Positions 43,647 to 53,223 of a stretch of DNA of 64,000 bases are shown piece after piece. The DNA is from Aurantiochytrium sp. KH105 (lineage: Eukaryota > Sar > Bigyra > Thraustochytrida > Thraustochytriidae). The DNA lies in contig BGKB01000090.1 of NCBI GenBank assembly GCA_003116975.1, positions 248,001 through 312,000 on the forward strand, written 5' to 3'. The notes under the pieces are model-generated. The model was not told the origin of the DNA. It did not search any database and was given only the letters and a program-made list of their open reading frames with translations. The position numbers were made by a program, and so were the translations under genes. Every line of letters starts with the position of its first letter. Position 1 is the first letter of the stretch.

Positions 43647-44179
43647 GTATAAACCAATTTATCTCAGACCACGCAGCGTGCATCACTAGCCAGAATAAGG
43701 CTAATGTTGTTCTCGCTTGTACACCTGCAGCGCTTGATTCTTCTTTTCTTTGGATTTGCTAGCAGTCCGTCACGCAGAAGTTCTTACAAAGAAGCAACTT
43801 CGTTCAGACCTGAGGTGTGGATCTACGAGGCCTAGACTTACTACCTCCGGGGAGCATTCAATTTGTCTGCCTCCCAACAACTCAAGAAGATGCCAGATTT
43901 GGTTGGTGAATTCAATTTTCTTCCCATTTTTTTTCAATTCGCAACGGCTATGTGTCTGACGCCGGAAATGACCTTGTCTGGACCAAACCAGACCAGACCA
44001 GACAAATAGACAGACAGGCAGACCCCTTCGAGTCAACGCAGTCGGCCAGGGGCCGCCGCTGCAGGCTCAGAGACCCAAAGACGAGCAGTCGAGGGGGAGG
44101 GGAGGGAGCGCGCGAGCTTCTCACGTTTGAGGTTTCATTGCCGTGCTTTGCTCGGCGCGTCCCTTATCCCTCTCGAATC
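43647..44179. other. intergenic region
   Basis: About 530 bp between two plus-strand genes: the 3' UTR of the PH-EDR2 gene and the 5' flank of the next. A short CCAGACCAGA repeat lies near 43983-44000. The downstream frame is open back to a GTG at 43952, but translation before the ATG at 44180 looks non-coding. Confidence 0.5.
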
Positions 44180-45694
44180 ATGGCAGAATACGAGGATTAT
44201 GATGCCAAAGGCTCAAAGAAAGACGCGTACGCAGCACTTGAGCTTGGGGATCTGGCAGAAAGTATAAGCCAGCGCGAAGAGCAAATCCGTCTTGCCGTAG
44301 AGAACGGCGCTCAAGGCGCGGAGGGCGCCGAGAAACTTGTGGAAATGTATTTGGCACGCAGAAAAATGCTCTTTGAGCACGTGGCAAACCAAGCCGGTTC
44401 CGAGCCACGCGATCAAACACCGAATAAAGAAAAAATGTCTCACGATAGCGATCGCAGCGCATCAACTACGCCCGGAGAAAGTCGAACGAAAAAAAGCAGT
44501 CCGGGAAAAAGGCAGCTTACTACGAAGCCGGCGTCGCAGACTATCTCTTCGCGGCAAAGCCTCCACCGAGACGTTTGCAATGGCTGCAAATTTTGCGCAT
44601 TTGTCGAAGACCAGCTCGAAAAGTGCAAGCAGGATCAGCTCGAGCTCGACAGAAAAGATCAGGAATTGGCGCACGAAAGGCGGCTATCGCGCGCTTCGCT
44701 TTCGTCACGAATCTCGAGCGTGTCAGATGCTCTTGACTCGTCGCCCTCGCGCATCCGATCACGTAGCTTCTCGGAGCGGTCTTGGGCGCGCCCACGGTCA
44801 GACAAAGCTCGTTCTCGCCATACCATCGAGAGCGCTGAGGCTGCTTCTACGCGAAGACCTCGCCACCACTCCTTTGAGACAGATTTTGCGAGTCTTGTGA
44901 GCCCTCACACGGAAAGTGTTCATAGCCAACTTTCACTTTCCACACCAGCTTCCACTTCTCGTAGATACGCAATGGATGCACCAATATCTGCATCCCAGCA
45001 ACGACCGCGGCGAGCAAGCTTTGACAATTTTATTCAGGGCTATGGAGATGACTTTACAGAAGAGAAGCAGCCTGCGTGGGAGTCAGATTCTTCTTTCAAG
45101 ACACGCGACGTGTTCAAGGTTCCCACAAAGTACTGGGACGGCCCGCAAATCTCAAAATCATCGAATGCCGATATTGTCTCACGTGTTCAGAATGCGCACG
45201 CCGACCAAGGCCATAAAAACCGAGTCGCCGCGTCTGCTTCGAGCGGATTCTTTGATTTAAAGTTAGCGTCATCCCATTCCGAAGTGCAACATGCGTCTCG
45301 GCGTAAGATGCAGGCGCAAGCTTCGGGTAGTAGAGCAAGTGTACGGCAAAAGCCAGAGCGTCGCGCGTCCGTCGAATCGAACCAAAGTGCATTACGCCGT
45401 GTATCGTTCGAGTCGGACCAGAGTATGTCACGTCGAGTATCCGTCGATTCGAACCAGAGCGTATCGCGTCGCGCAGGAAGAGACCGCGCAGTAAAGAATC
45501 CTCGCAAAGAGTCTCGCTCATCACGCTCCAGTAAACGCGAAAACGTGCGTGACGAGGACCCTCTTTTGGTCGAATGTGTTGAATGCCAGCGGTGGGTGCC
45601 GGCCTCGGTCCATCAGGACAGTAACCTCGCGATTGGCTACTGTTGTTCAAACGTGCTCGTGTCTCGTCTTAACACGCGCGTTCCGTCAGTGTAA
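44180..45694 (+). CDS. Ser/Arg-rich protein with short coiled coil and CxxC motifs, function unknown
   Basis: The ATG at 44180 (MAEYEDYDAKG) gives 504 residues. The N-terminal 75 residues are helical (SISQREEQIRLAVENGAQG, then EMYLARRKMLFEHV) and could be an MIT-like bundle, though I am not confident. Near residue 135 a Cys-rich start CNGCKFCAFVEDQLEKC leads into a short coiled coil. Most of the rest is disordered, rich in Ser and Arg. Three 12-residue repeats of the form RRxSxxSxQSxx lie at about 394-429, encoded by an exact 36-bp period; each has an RRxS basophilic-kinase site. The C-terminus contains ECVECQRWVPASV and YCC, possibly half of a zinc site, and ends soon after. That could mean a missed 3' exon. 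I do not recognise the family. Confidence 0.65.
   Translation: MAEYEDYDAKGSKKDAYAALELGDLAESISQREEQIRLAVENGAQGAEGAEKLVEMYLARRKMLFEHVANQAGSEPRDQTPNKEKMSHDSDRSASTTPGESRTKKSSPGKRQLTTKPASQTISSRQSLHRDVCNGCKFCAFVEDQLEKCKQDQLELDRKDQELAHERRLSRASLSSRISSVSDALDSSPSRIRSRSFSERSWARPRSDKARSRHTIESAEAASTRRPRHHSFETDFASLVSPHTESVHSQLSLSTPASTSRRYAMDAPISASQQRPRRASFDNFIQGYGDDFTEEKQPAWESDSSFKTRDVFKVPTKYWDGPQISKSSNADIVSRVQNAHADQGHKNRVAASASSGFFDLKLASSHSEVQHASRRKMQAQASGSRASVRQKPERRASVESNQSALRRVSFESDQSMSRRVSVDSNQSVSRRAGRDRAVKNPRKESRSSRSSKRENVRDEDPLLVECVECQRWVPASVHQDSNLAIGYCCSNVLVSRLNTRVPSV
45359..45466 (+). repeat. three coding 36-bp tandem repeats (RRxS units)
   Basis: Units start at 45359, 45395 and 45431. Each encodes 12 residues beginning RRASVESNQS, RRVSFESDQS or RRVSVDSNQS, and a partial fourth (RRA) follows. 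Mostly conservative changes keep RRxS and the Gln-Ser pair. Confidence 0.9.
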
Positions 45695-46582
45695 TTGAGC
45701 TTTCACATTCTGTATCCACGTAACTGTGTCACAAGAAATTATTTTTTTGACAACCAGGCACGAAAGCTTCGTGCTCGGAAACATGTTCTTATCGCTTGAT
45801 CTTTTTGCTTATCGCAAAAATTTTCCTTCTCCACGTGGCGGAATACAAATTGTGTTTGTGTTTCGTACAGCCTGGGCCCCAGGTCTTGTTCAACGGGAGG
45901 GAGGTCATTTCACATGCACTTTCATTCGTGAGCTTCCTTCAGCATACGATTCCATCTTCATACTCTTCACCGTCACCACCCATATCGCGCATTCCCGTCG
46001 CTTCTGCCTCCGCTTTCGCCCGTGTATACCGCCCGTCACCTCTCCACCCCCTCGGCCACGTCCGCTCGCTCGCACAGCCCGCCCAAGTAAAGCCGGCGGA
46101 GCTCGTCTTCGTCTTCGCCTTCGGCGCCGCCAGTGGCGACGCAGAGCGTCCGTCCCTCCAGTTCCGGCGCCCGGCCGCGCCGGAATCCGCGGGCGGCCGC
46201 CGAACCGCAAACGAAGACGAGGCAGGAGAGAGAGAGAGAGAGAGAGAGAGAGGCGCTAGATAGATAGATAGTATAGATAGATAGATACGAGCGATACAAG
46301 GAGAGAGAGAGAGAGTCCGGAGGCGCAGCGGCGGCAGAGCCCGAGCCCGAGCCGCCGCCCGCGCCGCGCCCCCACGCGGAGCGCGCCCCGCCTGCAGCCA
46401 GGCCGCCCGCTCTCCCGCGCGAGCGAGCGAGCGAGCGAGCTCGCGCGCGATCCCGCGTGCCCGGGCGGCCGCCTCGCGCGAGGCGATCTCTCGAGGCGGG
46501 TCGGCTCGGCGACGTTGACGTGGACGAGGACGCGGAGGACGCGGACGAGGAGGCCGCGAAGGAGGAAGAGGGAGGAGGCGCG
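45695..46582. other. intergenic region upstream of epsin
   Basis: About 890 bp with no supported gene. The right half is GC-rich and contains a (GA)n tract (46225-46252) and TAGA units (46257-46288), probably in the epsin promoter or 5' UTR. The epsin frame is open back to a GTG at 46457. Confidence 0.5.
46225..46288 (+). repeat. (GA)n followed by (TAGA)n microsatellites
   Basis: About 14 GA dinucleotides, a 5-bp spacer, then about seven TAGA units broken once by GTA. Another GAGA run follows near 46300-46313. Confidence 0.88.
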
Positions 46583-48355
46583 ATGGACTACCTGGACAAA
46601 GCGCGCGACCTGTACCAGCAGGCGGTGAAGGCGGTCTCGAAGACAGAGACGGAGAAGAAGCTTGCCGAGGCGCTGTCGAATGCGAACTGGGGCGCGTCGA
46701 CGACGCTCCTGCGCGAGATCGCGAACCTGACCTTTGACTATCATGAGTACGGCGTGGTGATGCGCGAGCTGTGGGCGACCTTGTCGCTGGCACCAAGGTA
46801 CTGGCGCCAGATCTTCAAGGCCCTCACGCTGCTCGAGTACCTGGTGAAGAACGGCGCAGAGCGTGTCCTCCAAGAAGCGCGAGACCGCGTTCACATGGTC
46901 CGCGCCCTCACAGGATTTAGCTACTATCACGAGGGCGGTGAAAAGGGCGCTGGCGTCCGCGAAAAGGCAAAAGCTCTTGGCGAGCTGCTTGCGGACGACG
47001 AGCGCATCAAGGAAGAGCGCGAAAAGGCGGCTGCTCTCCGCGACAAGTACACTGGCATTGGTCGCGACGGCATGACCCGTCGTCCGGGCGGCGTCAGCGG
47101 CATGGGTGTCGGCGGCAGCAGCAGTGGCGGCTACGCGGGAAGCGGCATGGGGTCTGGCGGAATCGGTCGCTATAATGACGAGTCGCTGCCTTCAAAGTTG
47201 GGCGATGATGACGACTTTGGACGCTCCAAGGATAAAAAGAAGAAGAAGAAGAAGGACAAGAAGAAGAAGAAGGATAGACGTTCAAGCAGCGATGACGATG
47301 ACGACGATGATGATGGAGGAGATATGTTCAACCCGATTGGCTTCGATGATAACCCGAGTGGTCGCGCCCCGAGCGGGTCTGTTCCAAAGGATGACTTTGG
47401 CGACTTTGACGACGCAGGGTTTGGCGACGATGACTTTGCCGATTTTGAGGACGCGGGATCCAAATCGAAAAAGGATAAGAAGAAGAAGAAGAAGAAGAAG
47501 AAGGAGAAGGACGCATCTGCTACCGCCGAAGAGACTGACCTTTTTGCTGACGAGGGCGACAATGGAAACTCGGGCGGTACTTTTGATCCCTTTGGGGGTT
47601 CGTCGGCCGTGTCGGCCCCGGCGCCGCCAAGGGCTTCTGCTACGGCATCTGCAGGTCCTCCTTCGGGAGATGACTTTGGCTTTGGTGCCTTTGAAGGCGC
47701 CTCCGCGCCGCAGGCCGGCCCGTCATCCTCTGGGGTGGATGACCCCTTTGCCAGCTTCAGCGCACCTTCACAGCCGCAGCAGCAGATGCAGCAGATGCAA
47801 CATGCTCCGGCTCACCAGTCGAGCGCGACGGACTTTTTCGGAAATCCTGCAGCTCCTGTGCAGCAGATGCCGCAGATGCAACAGCAGCACAACAACATGA
47901 TGCAACCGCAGATGCAGCCGCAAATGCAGCACGGCGGTCAGCAAATGCCACTCAATATGATGGGAGGCGGCGCTGGCACGATGATGCAACCTCAGCAGCA
48001 GCAGCAGCAGCAGCAAGCGATGGCTGGCGGCCATATGCAAAACAGTGGCGCGGCACCATCTTCGTCGTCGTCGGACCCTTGGGCCGGCCTTGTGAACCTT
48101 GGAAATCTTTCTCTCAACGATGGAAAGAATGGCGGCCCTTCGCAGCAGCAGCAACAACAGCAGCAGCGTCGGACTTCGATGCACAGCAACGCTTCCAATT
48201 CGAGTTTTGGTGGAATGATGGGCGCACCTATGCATCCTCAGCAGCAGCAGCAGCAGCAGCAGCAGCCCATGATGATGATGCAACCGCAGCAGCAGCAGCA
48301 ACAGCAGCAGCGTTCCACACAGCAGCAAAAGGACGACTTTGACCTTCTTTTCTAA
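46583..48355 (+). CDS. epsin-type ENTH-domain endocytic adaptor
   Basis: Clathrin adaptor that binds phosphoinositides and bends membrane during vesicle budding at the plasma membrane or endosome/TGN. I start at the ATG at 46583 (MDYLDKARDLY; 590 residues). The ENTH domain fills about residues 1-140, from the amphipathic N-terminus through ANWGASTTLLREIANLTFD and LTLLEYLVKNGAERVLQEAR. A Gly-rich linker follows. Two blocks of Lys-rich then Asp-rich low complexity flank DDFGDFDDAGFGDDDFADF. The disordered tail carries DPF/DPW-type motifs (TFDPFGG, DDPFASF, SDPWAGL), as used to bind the AP-2 appendage. It is dominated by Gln and Met, with several CAG runs. The last residues, DDFDLLF, resemble a clathrin box. 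I see no clear ubiquitin-interacting motif. The coatomer alpha gene follows 612 bp downstream. Confidence 0.92.
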   Translation: MDYLDKARDLYQQAVKAVSKTETEKKLAEALSNANWGASTTLLREIANLTFDYHEYGVVMRELWATLSLAPRYWRQIFKALTLLEYLVKNGAERVLQEARDRVHMVRALTGFSYYHEGGEKGAGVREKAKALGELLADDERIKEEREKAAALRDKYTGIGRDGMTRRPGGVSGMGVGGSSSGGYAGSGMGSGGIGRYNDESLPSKLGDDDDFGRSKDKKKKKKKDKKKKKDRRSSSDDDDDDDDGGDMFNPIGFDDNPSGRAPSGSVPKDDFGDFDDAGFGDDDFADFEDAGSKSKKDKKKKKKKKKEKDASATAEETDLFADEGDNGNSGGTFDPFGGSSAVSAPAPPRASATASAGPPSGDDFGFGAFEGASAPQAGPSSSGVDDPFASFSAPSQPQQQMQQMQHAPAHQSSATDFFGNPAAPVQQMPQMQQQHNNMMQPQMQPQMQHGGQQMPLNMMGGGAGTMMQPQQQQQQQQAMAGGHMQNSGAAPSSSSSDPWAGLVNLGNLSLNDGKNGGPSQQQQQQQQRRTSMHSNASNSSFGGMMGAPMHPQQQQQQQQQPMMMMQPQQQQQQQQRSTQQQKDDFDLLF

Positions 48356-48967
48356 TACTAAGACAACGATGTTAGCCTCGCCTTGATCCTTCCCGTCAGG
48401 TATCCGCAAAAGCTTATCTCGCCCAAACAAAACAAATGATTAGAAAAAGCAAAAAGACCCTTGGTTCATACTACTAGAGAACTGAGAAATGCAGACGGAC
48501 GGACATCCCATCCCGACCGTGAGCGCTCTCTGCCTTCGAGGATCCCGCCGCCGGCGGGGGCAATGAAAAGCGCCCCATTTGCAGCGGTTAGGCCCTTTTC
48601 GCGCCACCTGGCAAAAGCAAAAGCAAGAGAAGAAGAAGAAAAAATATCAAACGAGGCAGATCAGATCACCCGCGACGCCGGCTTCGCGCGACGCGGCGCG
48701 GCAGGGCGAGCGGCGTGGGCTGGGGCCTTCCACGCGCGTCCGCTCGGGACAGCGGCCGCGGCCTGGGCGCAGACTCGCCCAGCGAGGGCGAGAGCAACGC
48801 GCAGCGCGAGGGGCGATCGATCTTGCGCGGTTTGGGAGAAGAAGTCGACCACGTAGCTAGCGAGCTCGCTGGCTCGCGCTCGCTGCCTTGGGAGCGACGG
48901 GCGACGACGACTCGGTGACAGCGACGCTGGCAAGGGAGAGAGAACGAGAGAGAGCGGGAGAGGAAGG
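48356..48967. other. intergenic region, epsin 3' / coatomer 5'
   Basis: About 610 bp with no gene recognised. Overlapping plus-strand frames start from non-ATG codons or are low complexity. An imperfect GAGA-rich stretch (about 48930-48955) immediately precedes the coatomer ATG. Confidence 0.5.
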
Positions 48968-51136
48968 ATGCTCACCAAGTTTGAGACGAAGAGCCCGCGG
49001 GTGAAGGGCCTCGCGTTTCACCCGAACCGGCCGTTCATCCTGGCCTCGCTGCACAATGGCACCATCCAGCTCTGGGACTACAAGATGGGTACTCTTTTGG
49101 AGCGCTACGAAGACCATGACGGCCCCGTGCGCGGCATCGACTTCCACCCATCGCAGAACCTGTTTTGCTCCGGTGGTGACGACTACAAGCTCAAGGTGTG
49201 GCGGCTTCAGCGCGGTGGCGGCGGATCGCGGCCGCTCTTCAACCTGCTCGGCCATCTTGACTACATTCGCACGACCAAGTTCCACCATGAGTACCCTTGG
49301 ATCGTGTCTGCGTCCGATGACCAGACCATTCGCATCTGGAACTGGCAGAGCCGCAGCAGCATTTCCGTGCTGACAGGCCACAACCACTACGTCATGTGCG
49401 CCGAGTTCCACCCCAAGGACGACCTCGTGGTGTCTGCGTCCCTTGACCAGACGGTGCGTGTGTGGGACACCTCCGGCCTGCGCAAGAAGACTGTGCGAGG
49501 CGCGCCGTCCGAGCACGACATGCAGAGCAACAACGCCGTCATTTCGCGCGTGAACGCCGACCTCTTTGGCGGGACCGACGCCGTTGTCAAGTACGTGCTT
49601 GAGGGCCACGACCGCGGCGTGAACTGGGCTTCTTTCCACCACACGCTGCCCCTCATCATCTCCGGCGCCGACGACCGGCAGATCAAGCTGTGGCGCATGA
49701 GCGAGACCAAGGCCTGGGAAGTCGACGCCATGCGTGGCCACACCAACAACGTTTCGTGCGTCATCTTCCACCCCAAGGCTGAGCTCCTCGTTTCCAACTC
49801 CGAGGATCGCTCCATCCGCGTCTGGGACATTAGTCGCCGCCAGGGCGTCCAGACGATCCGCCGCGAGCACGACCGCTTTTGGATCTTGGCCGCGCACCCT
49901 GAGCAGAACCTCTTGGCGGCCGGCCACGACAGTGGTATGATCGTTTTCAAGCTCGAACGTGAGCGTCCTGCGTACGATACGCAGGCCAACAACACGGAGC
50001 TTTACTACGTCAAGGACCGCTACCTCCGCCGCTACGAGTACGGCTCGAGCGAGGACTCGGTCCAGGTGTCGCTGCGTCGCGGCTCGGGCACCTCGACGGC
50101 GGGCGGAAGCATCGGCACGGCCCCGCGTAGCCTCATCTTCAACTCGCTCAACCCGGCCGAGATCAACATTCTCGTTCTCTCGGACATTGAGGGCGGATCC
50201 TACGAGCTCGTGACTCTGCCCAAGAGCACGTCCGGGGGCGCTGTTGCGAGCGAGGTCCCTGACTCGAAGCGTGGCCAGGCTCTGGGCGTAGCTTTCGTGG
50301 CTCGCAACCGCTTCGCGGTGCTTGACCGTAGTCGCCAGATCCTCATCAAAAATCTGCGCAACGAGGTGGGCAAAAAGTTTCCCTCCCCGTACCCGACGAC
50401 CGATGGTATGTTCCCTGCAGGAACGGCGGGCCGCGTGCTGCTGCGCTCCGAAGANCCCGAGGTCTGTGTCAAGCTGTCGCTTCTCGTAGAGAAGCTCCGT
50501 GTCGCTTACCAGTACTTTCAGCAGGGCAAGTTCCAGGAGGCCCTCACCAGCTTTCGCGAGATTCTCCTCGGCATTCCACTTCTCGTGGTACCCAGCCGCG
50601 AAGTCCCCGAGGTCAAGGAGCTCCTTGGAATTTGCCGTGAGTACATTACGGGTATTCTGATCGAGCTCGAGCGCCGCGACACGGAAGACGCGGTTCGCCA
50701 AGCCGAGCTCGCCGCCTACTTTACGCGCTGCACCTTGCAGCCTGCGCACATGATTCTTGTGCTCAATTTGGCCATGACCCGAGCCTTCAAGCTCAAGAAC
50801 TACATCACGGCTGCCTCGTTCGCGCAGCGCTTGCTCAATATGCCGGAGATCAATGCCCCGACGCAGTCGCAACTCAAGACCAAGGCCTCCAAGGTCTTGC
50901 GCGCCTCGGAGCAGCACGGCCGCAACGAGGTCAAGCTCAACTATGACGAGAACGCCCAGTTCAGCATTTGCTCCCAGACGAACACTCCCATCGCAGATGC
51001 AACCTCTGCTCTCAAGTGCCCCTTTTGCGCTGCCACATGTACCGCAGAGGGTTCTGGCAAGCTTTGCAAGGTCTGCACGCTCTCTCCCATGGGCGTCGAG
51101 ACGCTTGGCCTCGTGTCCACCGCGGACCGGCGATAG
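48968..51136 (+). CDS. COPA: coatomer subunit alpha, internally deleted at an assembly gap
   Basis: Scaffold subunit of the COPI coat for Golgi-to-ER and intra-Golgi transport. The ATG at 48968 gives MLTKFETKS, the typical family start. Residues 1 to about 320 are WD40 repeats (for example [41 protein letters not shown]); the first propeller binds KKxx cargo tails. The sequence then enters the second propeller (up to [11 protein letters not shown]). At the single N (50455) it jumps directly to the C-terminal region that binds epsilon-COP ([20 protein letters not shown], ending CPFCAATC and [16 protein letters not shown]). About 490 residues of propeller and alpha-solenoid are missing: the joined model has only 722 residues, against roughly 1,200 in the family. 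The frame is kept across the N, probably by chance. I read this as a collapsed assembly gap, not a short natural protein. Confidence 0.93.
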   Translation: MLTKFETKSPRVKGLAFHPNRPFILASLHNGTIQLWDYKMGTLLERYEDHDGPVRGIDFHPSQNLFCSGGDDYKLKVWRLQRGGGGSRPLFNLLGHLDYIRTTKFHHEYPWIVSASDDQTIRIWNWQSRSSISVLTGHNHYVMCAEFHPKDDLVVSASLDQTVRVWDTSGLRKKTVRGAPSEHDMQSNNAVISRVNADLFGGTDAVVKYVLEGHDRGVNWASFHHTLPLIISGADDRQIKLWRMSETKAWEVDAMRGHTNNVSCVIFHPKAELLVSNSEDRSIRVWDISRRQGVQTIRREHDRFWILAAHPEQNLLAAGHDSGMIVFKLERERPAYDTQANNTELYYVKDRYLRRYEYGSSEDSVQVSLRRGSGTSTAGGSIGTAPRSLIFNSLNPAEINILVLSDIEGGSYELVTLPKSTSGGAVASEVPDSKRGQALGVAFVARNRFAVLDRSRQILIKNLRNEVGKKFPSPYPTTDGMFPAGTAGRVLLRSEXPEVCVKLSLLVEKLRVAYQYFQQGKFQEALTSFREILLGIPLLVVPSREVPEVKELLGICREYITGILIELERRDTEDAVRQAELAAYFTRCTLQPAHMILVLNLAMTRAFKLKNYITAASFAQRLLNMPEINAPTQSQLKTKASKVLRASEQHGRNEVKLNYDENAQFSICSQTNTPIADATSALKCPFCAATCTAEGSGKLCKVCTLSPMGVETLGLVSTADRR
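50455..50455. other. single ambiguous base marking a probable assembly gap
   Basis: This is the only N I noticed in the window. The protein alignment jumps by about 490 residues exactly here, so the single N probably stands for about 1.5 kb of missing sequence. Confidence 0.85.
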
Positions 51137-51745
51137 ATATATCATCACGACAAACTAAACTAGCTCACCAATATTTCTACAGACCCCTCTCTGCAGACTC
51201 TGGTCGCAGCGCACCTGTCAGTCTGAGCAGCCCTCATCCTGCCTTGTCTTTTTGCTGCCTCCCTCTCTGCACGAGCCCTCGAATGTCACTTTTTCTCTTC
51301 GTGGGGTGTCGAGGCGGCGGCGACAACGGCAATCCATCTGGGATCTTTCTGCAGCATGATTCTCCACGCTGCGCGGTTGGGCGCGGTCGAGAGCAGGCGA
51401 GTGCAGGTGAGTGCAGCAGTGCAGAGCAGTGCAGCGCAGTGCAGAGCAGTGCAGTGCAGTGGGGATGATCTGCGCCGTTTTGTTCTGCCGTCGATCATTC
51501 GGTCCTGCCTCATCCGCGACGAGACACGCTCAATGCGACTGACAGCGAGTAAGCGAGCATTCATTGCACCGCAGGAGCCGCGAGACGGAGGCGGCCAGAC
51601 CCGGTTCGGACGCTGCGCGGGGCGCGGGGCTGCGCGCGGAGGGAGAGCGGGCGGCGTCGCTGCTCTTGCGCGCGTGCGTGCGTGCGGCGTGCGTGCGTCG
51701 TGCGTGCGTGGTGCTGCCCGCGCGCGCCTGCGTGCCGGGAGGAGG
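51137..51745. other. intergenic region, coatomer 3' / TMEM65 5'
   Basis: About 610 bp. It contains a degenerate AGTGC/CAGTGCAG stretch (about 51403-51466) related to the array at 35271, and GTGC repeats near 51675-51700. The TMEM65 frame is open back to an ATG at 51356, but the translated upstream part is repeat-derived. Confidence 0.5.
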
Positions 51746-53011
51746 ATGCTGGCGAGCATGCTCGGCGGGAGGCGCGTGGCGGCGACCTGCGCGCGGCTGT
51801 GCGCGCAGAGGCGCGGGTGGACGCGCAGCGCCAGCGCGGCGGCGCCAGGGGGCGCGGGCGGAGCCGACGGAGATGTCGCGGCAGCCTCGCAGGACAAGTC
51901 GAAGCTGACGGGTCTGGCCCGGACGCTCGACCAGAACCCGGAAATGGCGAACGAGCTGGTCGAGGTCATGTCGCACAACACCAAGCTGCGGATCGCCAAC
52001 GCGATCCTCGACCAGGAGGTCAGCGGCGGGCGAAGCTACTCAGACTACTTGGCGCGAAGACATCGGCAGAATATCATGATCCGCGAAATTTCCTTCTCGA
52101 TGGGCGATGACATCAAAGACCAGATCGACGTCGACAAGGACGGCCACGTGTCCAGCCAGGAGCTCAACGAGTGGCTCCAGAATCTCATGAAAATGCAGAA
52201 TACCTCTGGAGGTCGTGCTCCGCTTGAACCCACGCCAACACAGCTTTGGCAGTTTGCGCTGCTGAGCGGCGTGCCTTTTGTGGCCTTTGGCTTTCTCGAC
52301 AACGCCATCATGTTGGTGGCTGGTGACGTTATCGACACGCAGCTGTAAGTTTCTCCTTCTTTCACTTCTTGTGCCTTATGGATGATTTTTAAAAAATGCA
52401 CGTCCTTTGCTAAATGTAGGACTTCTCGAACTGACTATGACGACGGCGATGACGACGCGCGCAGAGGCCGCGTGCTCGGAATTTCAACGCTGGCTGCCGC
52501 CGGCCTGGGAAACATGATCTCAGACGTGGCGGGGCTCGGGCTCGGCGGATATGTAGAGGCCTCATCAAAACGGCTTGGGCTCAAGGACCCCAAGTTGACG
52601 CTGCAGCAAATGCAAACGCGCAAGATCCGCTTTCTCAACTTTATTGCCACCTCAATTGGCATTTGCATCGGGTGCATCCTGGGCATGGTTCCGCTCCTCT
52701 TCATGGACGCCGAGGAAAACAACATGAAGGAAATGTTTGAAATGATGAAGGCCGACAGTAGCGACGGCAAGGTCTCCGTAAACCAGCTCATGGAGCGCCT
52801 CGAGGAGGGCGCAAATCTCATGGGCTCAGAAAACTACGAGCTCGTCGCTGGCGAAGTCAAGCAGCGCTTCACGGACGAGGCAGCCCACGTCTCGTACCGT
52901 CAATTTAGAGAATTTGTCAAGGATTTGCGCAAACTTCCGGAGCTCAGCCACTTTCCGGAAAATCAGCACTTTACAAATCTCTTTTGCGAGGCCGTTGGCA
53001 TCGACTACTAG
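51746..53011 (+). CDS. TMEM65-family mitochondrial membrane protein with EF-hand, one intron
   Basis: TMEM65 homologues are inner-mitochondrial-membrane proteins linked to Na+-dependent Ca2+ efflux. Exon 1 is 51746-52344 and exon 2 is 52465-53011 (381 residues). The start MLASMLGGRRVAATCARL is an Arg-rich, acid-free targeting peptide. An EF-hand loop DVDKDGHVSSQE lies at about 128-139, with Asp/Asp/Asp/Gly and Glu at the ligand positions. The TMEM65 core has GVPFVAFGFLDNAIMLVAG, then after the intron GRVLGISTLAAAGLGNMI, DVAGLGLGGYVEA and ICIGCILGMVPLLF. A C-terminal soluble part has a second, degenerate EF-like loop (DSSDGKVSVNQL) whose last position is not Glu. An earlier in-frame acceptor at 52419 would add 15 acidic residues. 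The fusion of EF-hands to TMEM65 suggests direct Ca2+ sensing; that is inference. Confidence 0.88.
52345..52464 (+). other. spliceosomal intron of the TMEM65-like gene, 120 bp
   Basis: The donor is a consensus GTAAGT at 52345. The preferred acceptor is GCAG ending at 52464, with a CTGAC branch-point-like sequence at 52431-52435, about 30 nt upstream. Joining there keeps the frame and restores an ungapped family match (VIDTQL then GRVLGIST). A second AG at 52418-52419 is also in frame and would add TSRTDYDDGDDDARR. Confidence 0.8.
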
Positions 53012-53118
53012 GCCGTGCGCATAGGCTAAGCTGTATGAATGACACTTTTCTTCGTAAAATCTCTTCAAACCTTTTTATTTGACGAGCCTCTTTCAATATG
53101 ATGTTACACGCACCCATG

Positions 53119-53146
53119 CATGCACGCACGCACGCACGCACGCACA
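53119..53146 (+). repeat. (CACG)n microsatellite
   Basis: About six CACG units in the 212-bp space between the convergent TMEM65-like and Sen1-like genes. Confidence 0.85.
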
Positions 53147-53223
53147 CGCTTGCCTTGTGGCGGGCCAGGAAGACAGCATCCGTCTTGTCATTCTGTCTGC
53201 CATTCCGTCTTGTCTTTATATCA

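Noticed and set aside
46457..46582. N-terminal acidic extension of epsin from a GTG
   Set aside because: It lacks an ATG. The ATG at 46583 starts exactly at the amphipathic ENTH N-terminus expected for epsins.
48857..51148. 763-codon minus-strand frame opposite coatomer alpha
   Set aside because: It is a complementary-strand shadow of a biased coding sequence and even contains the N. No recognisable domain.
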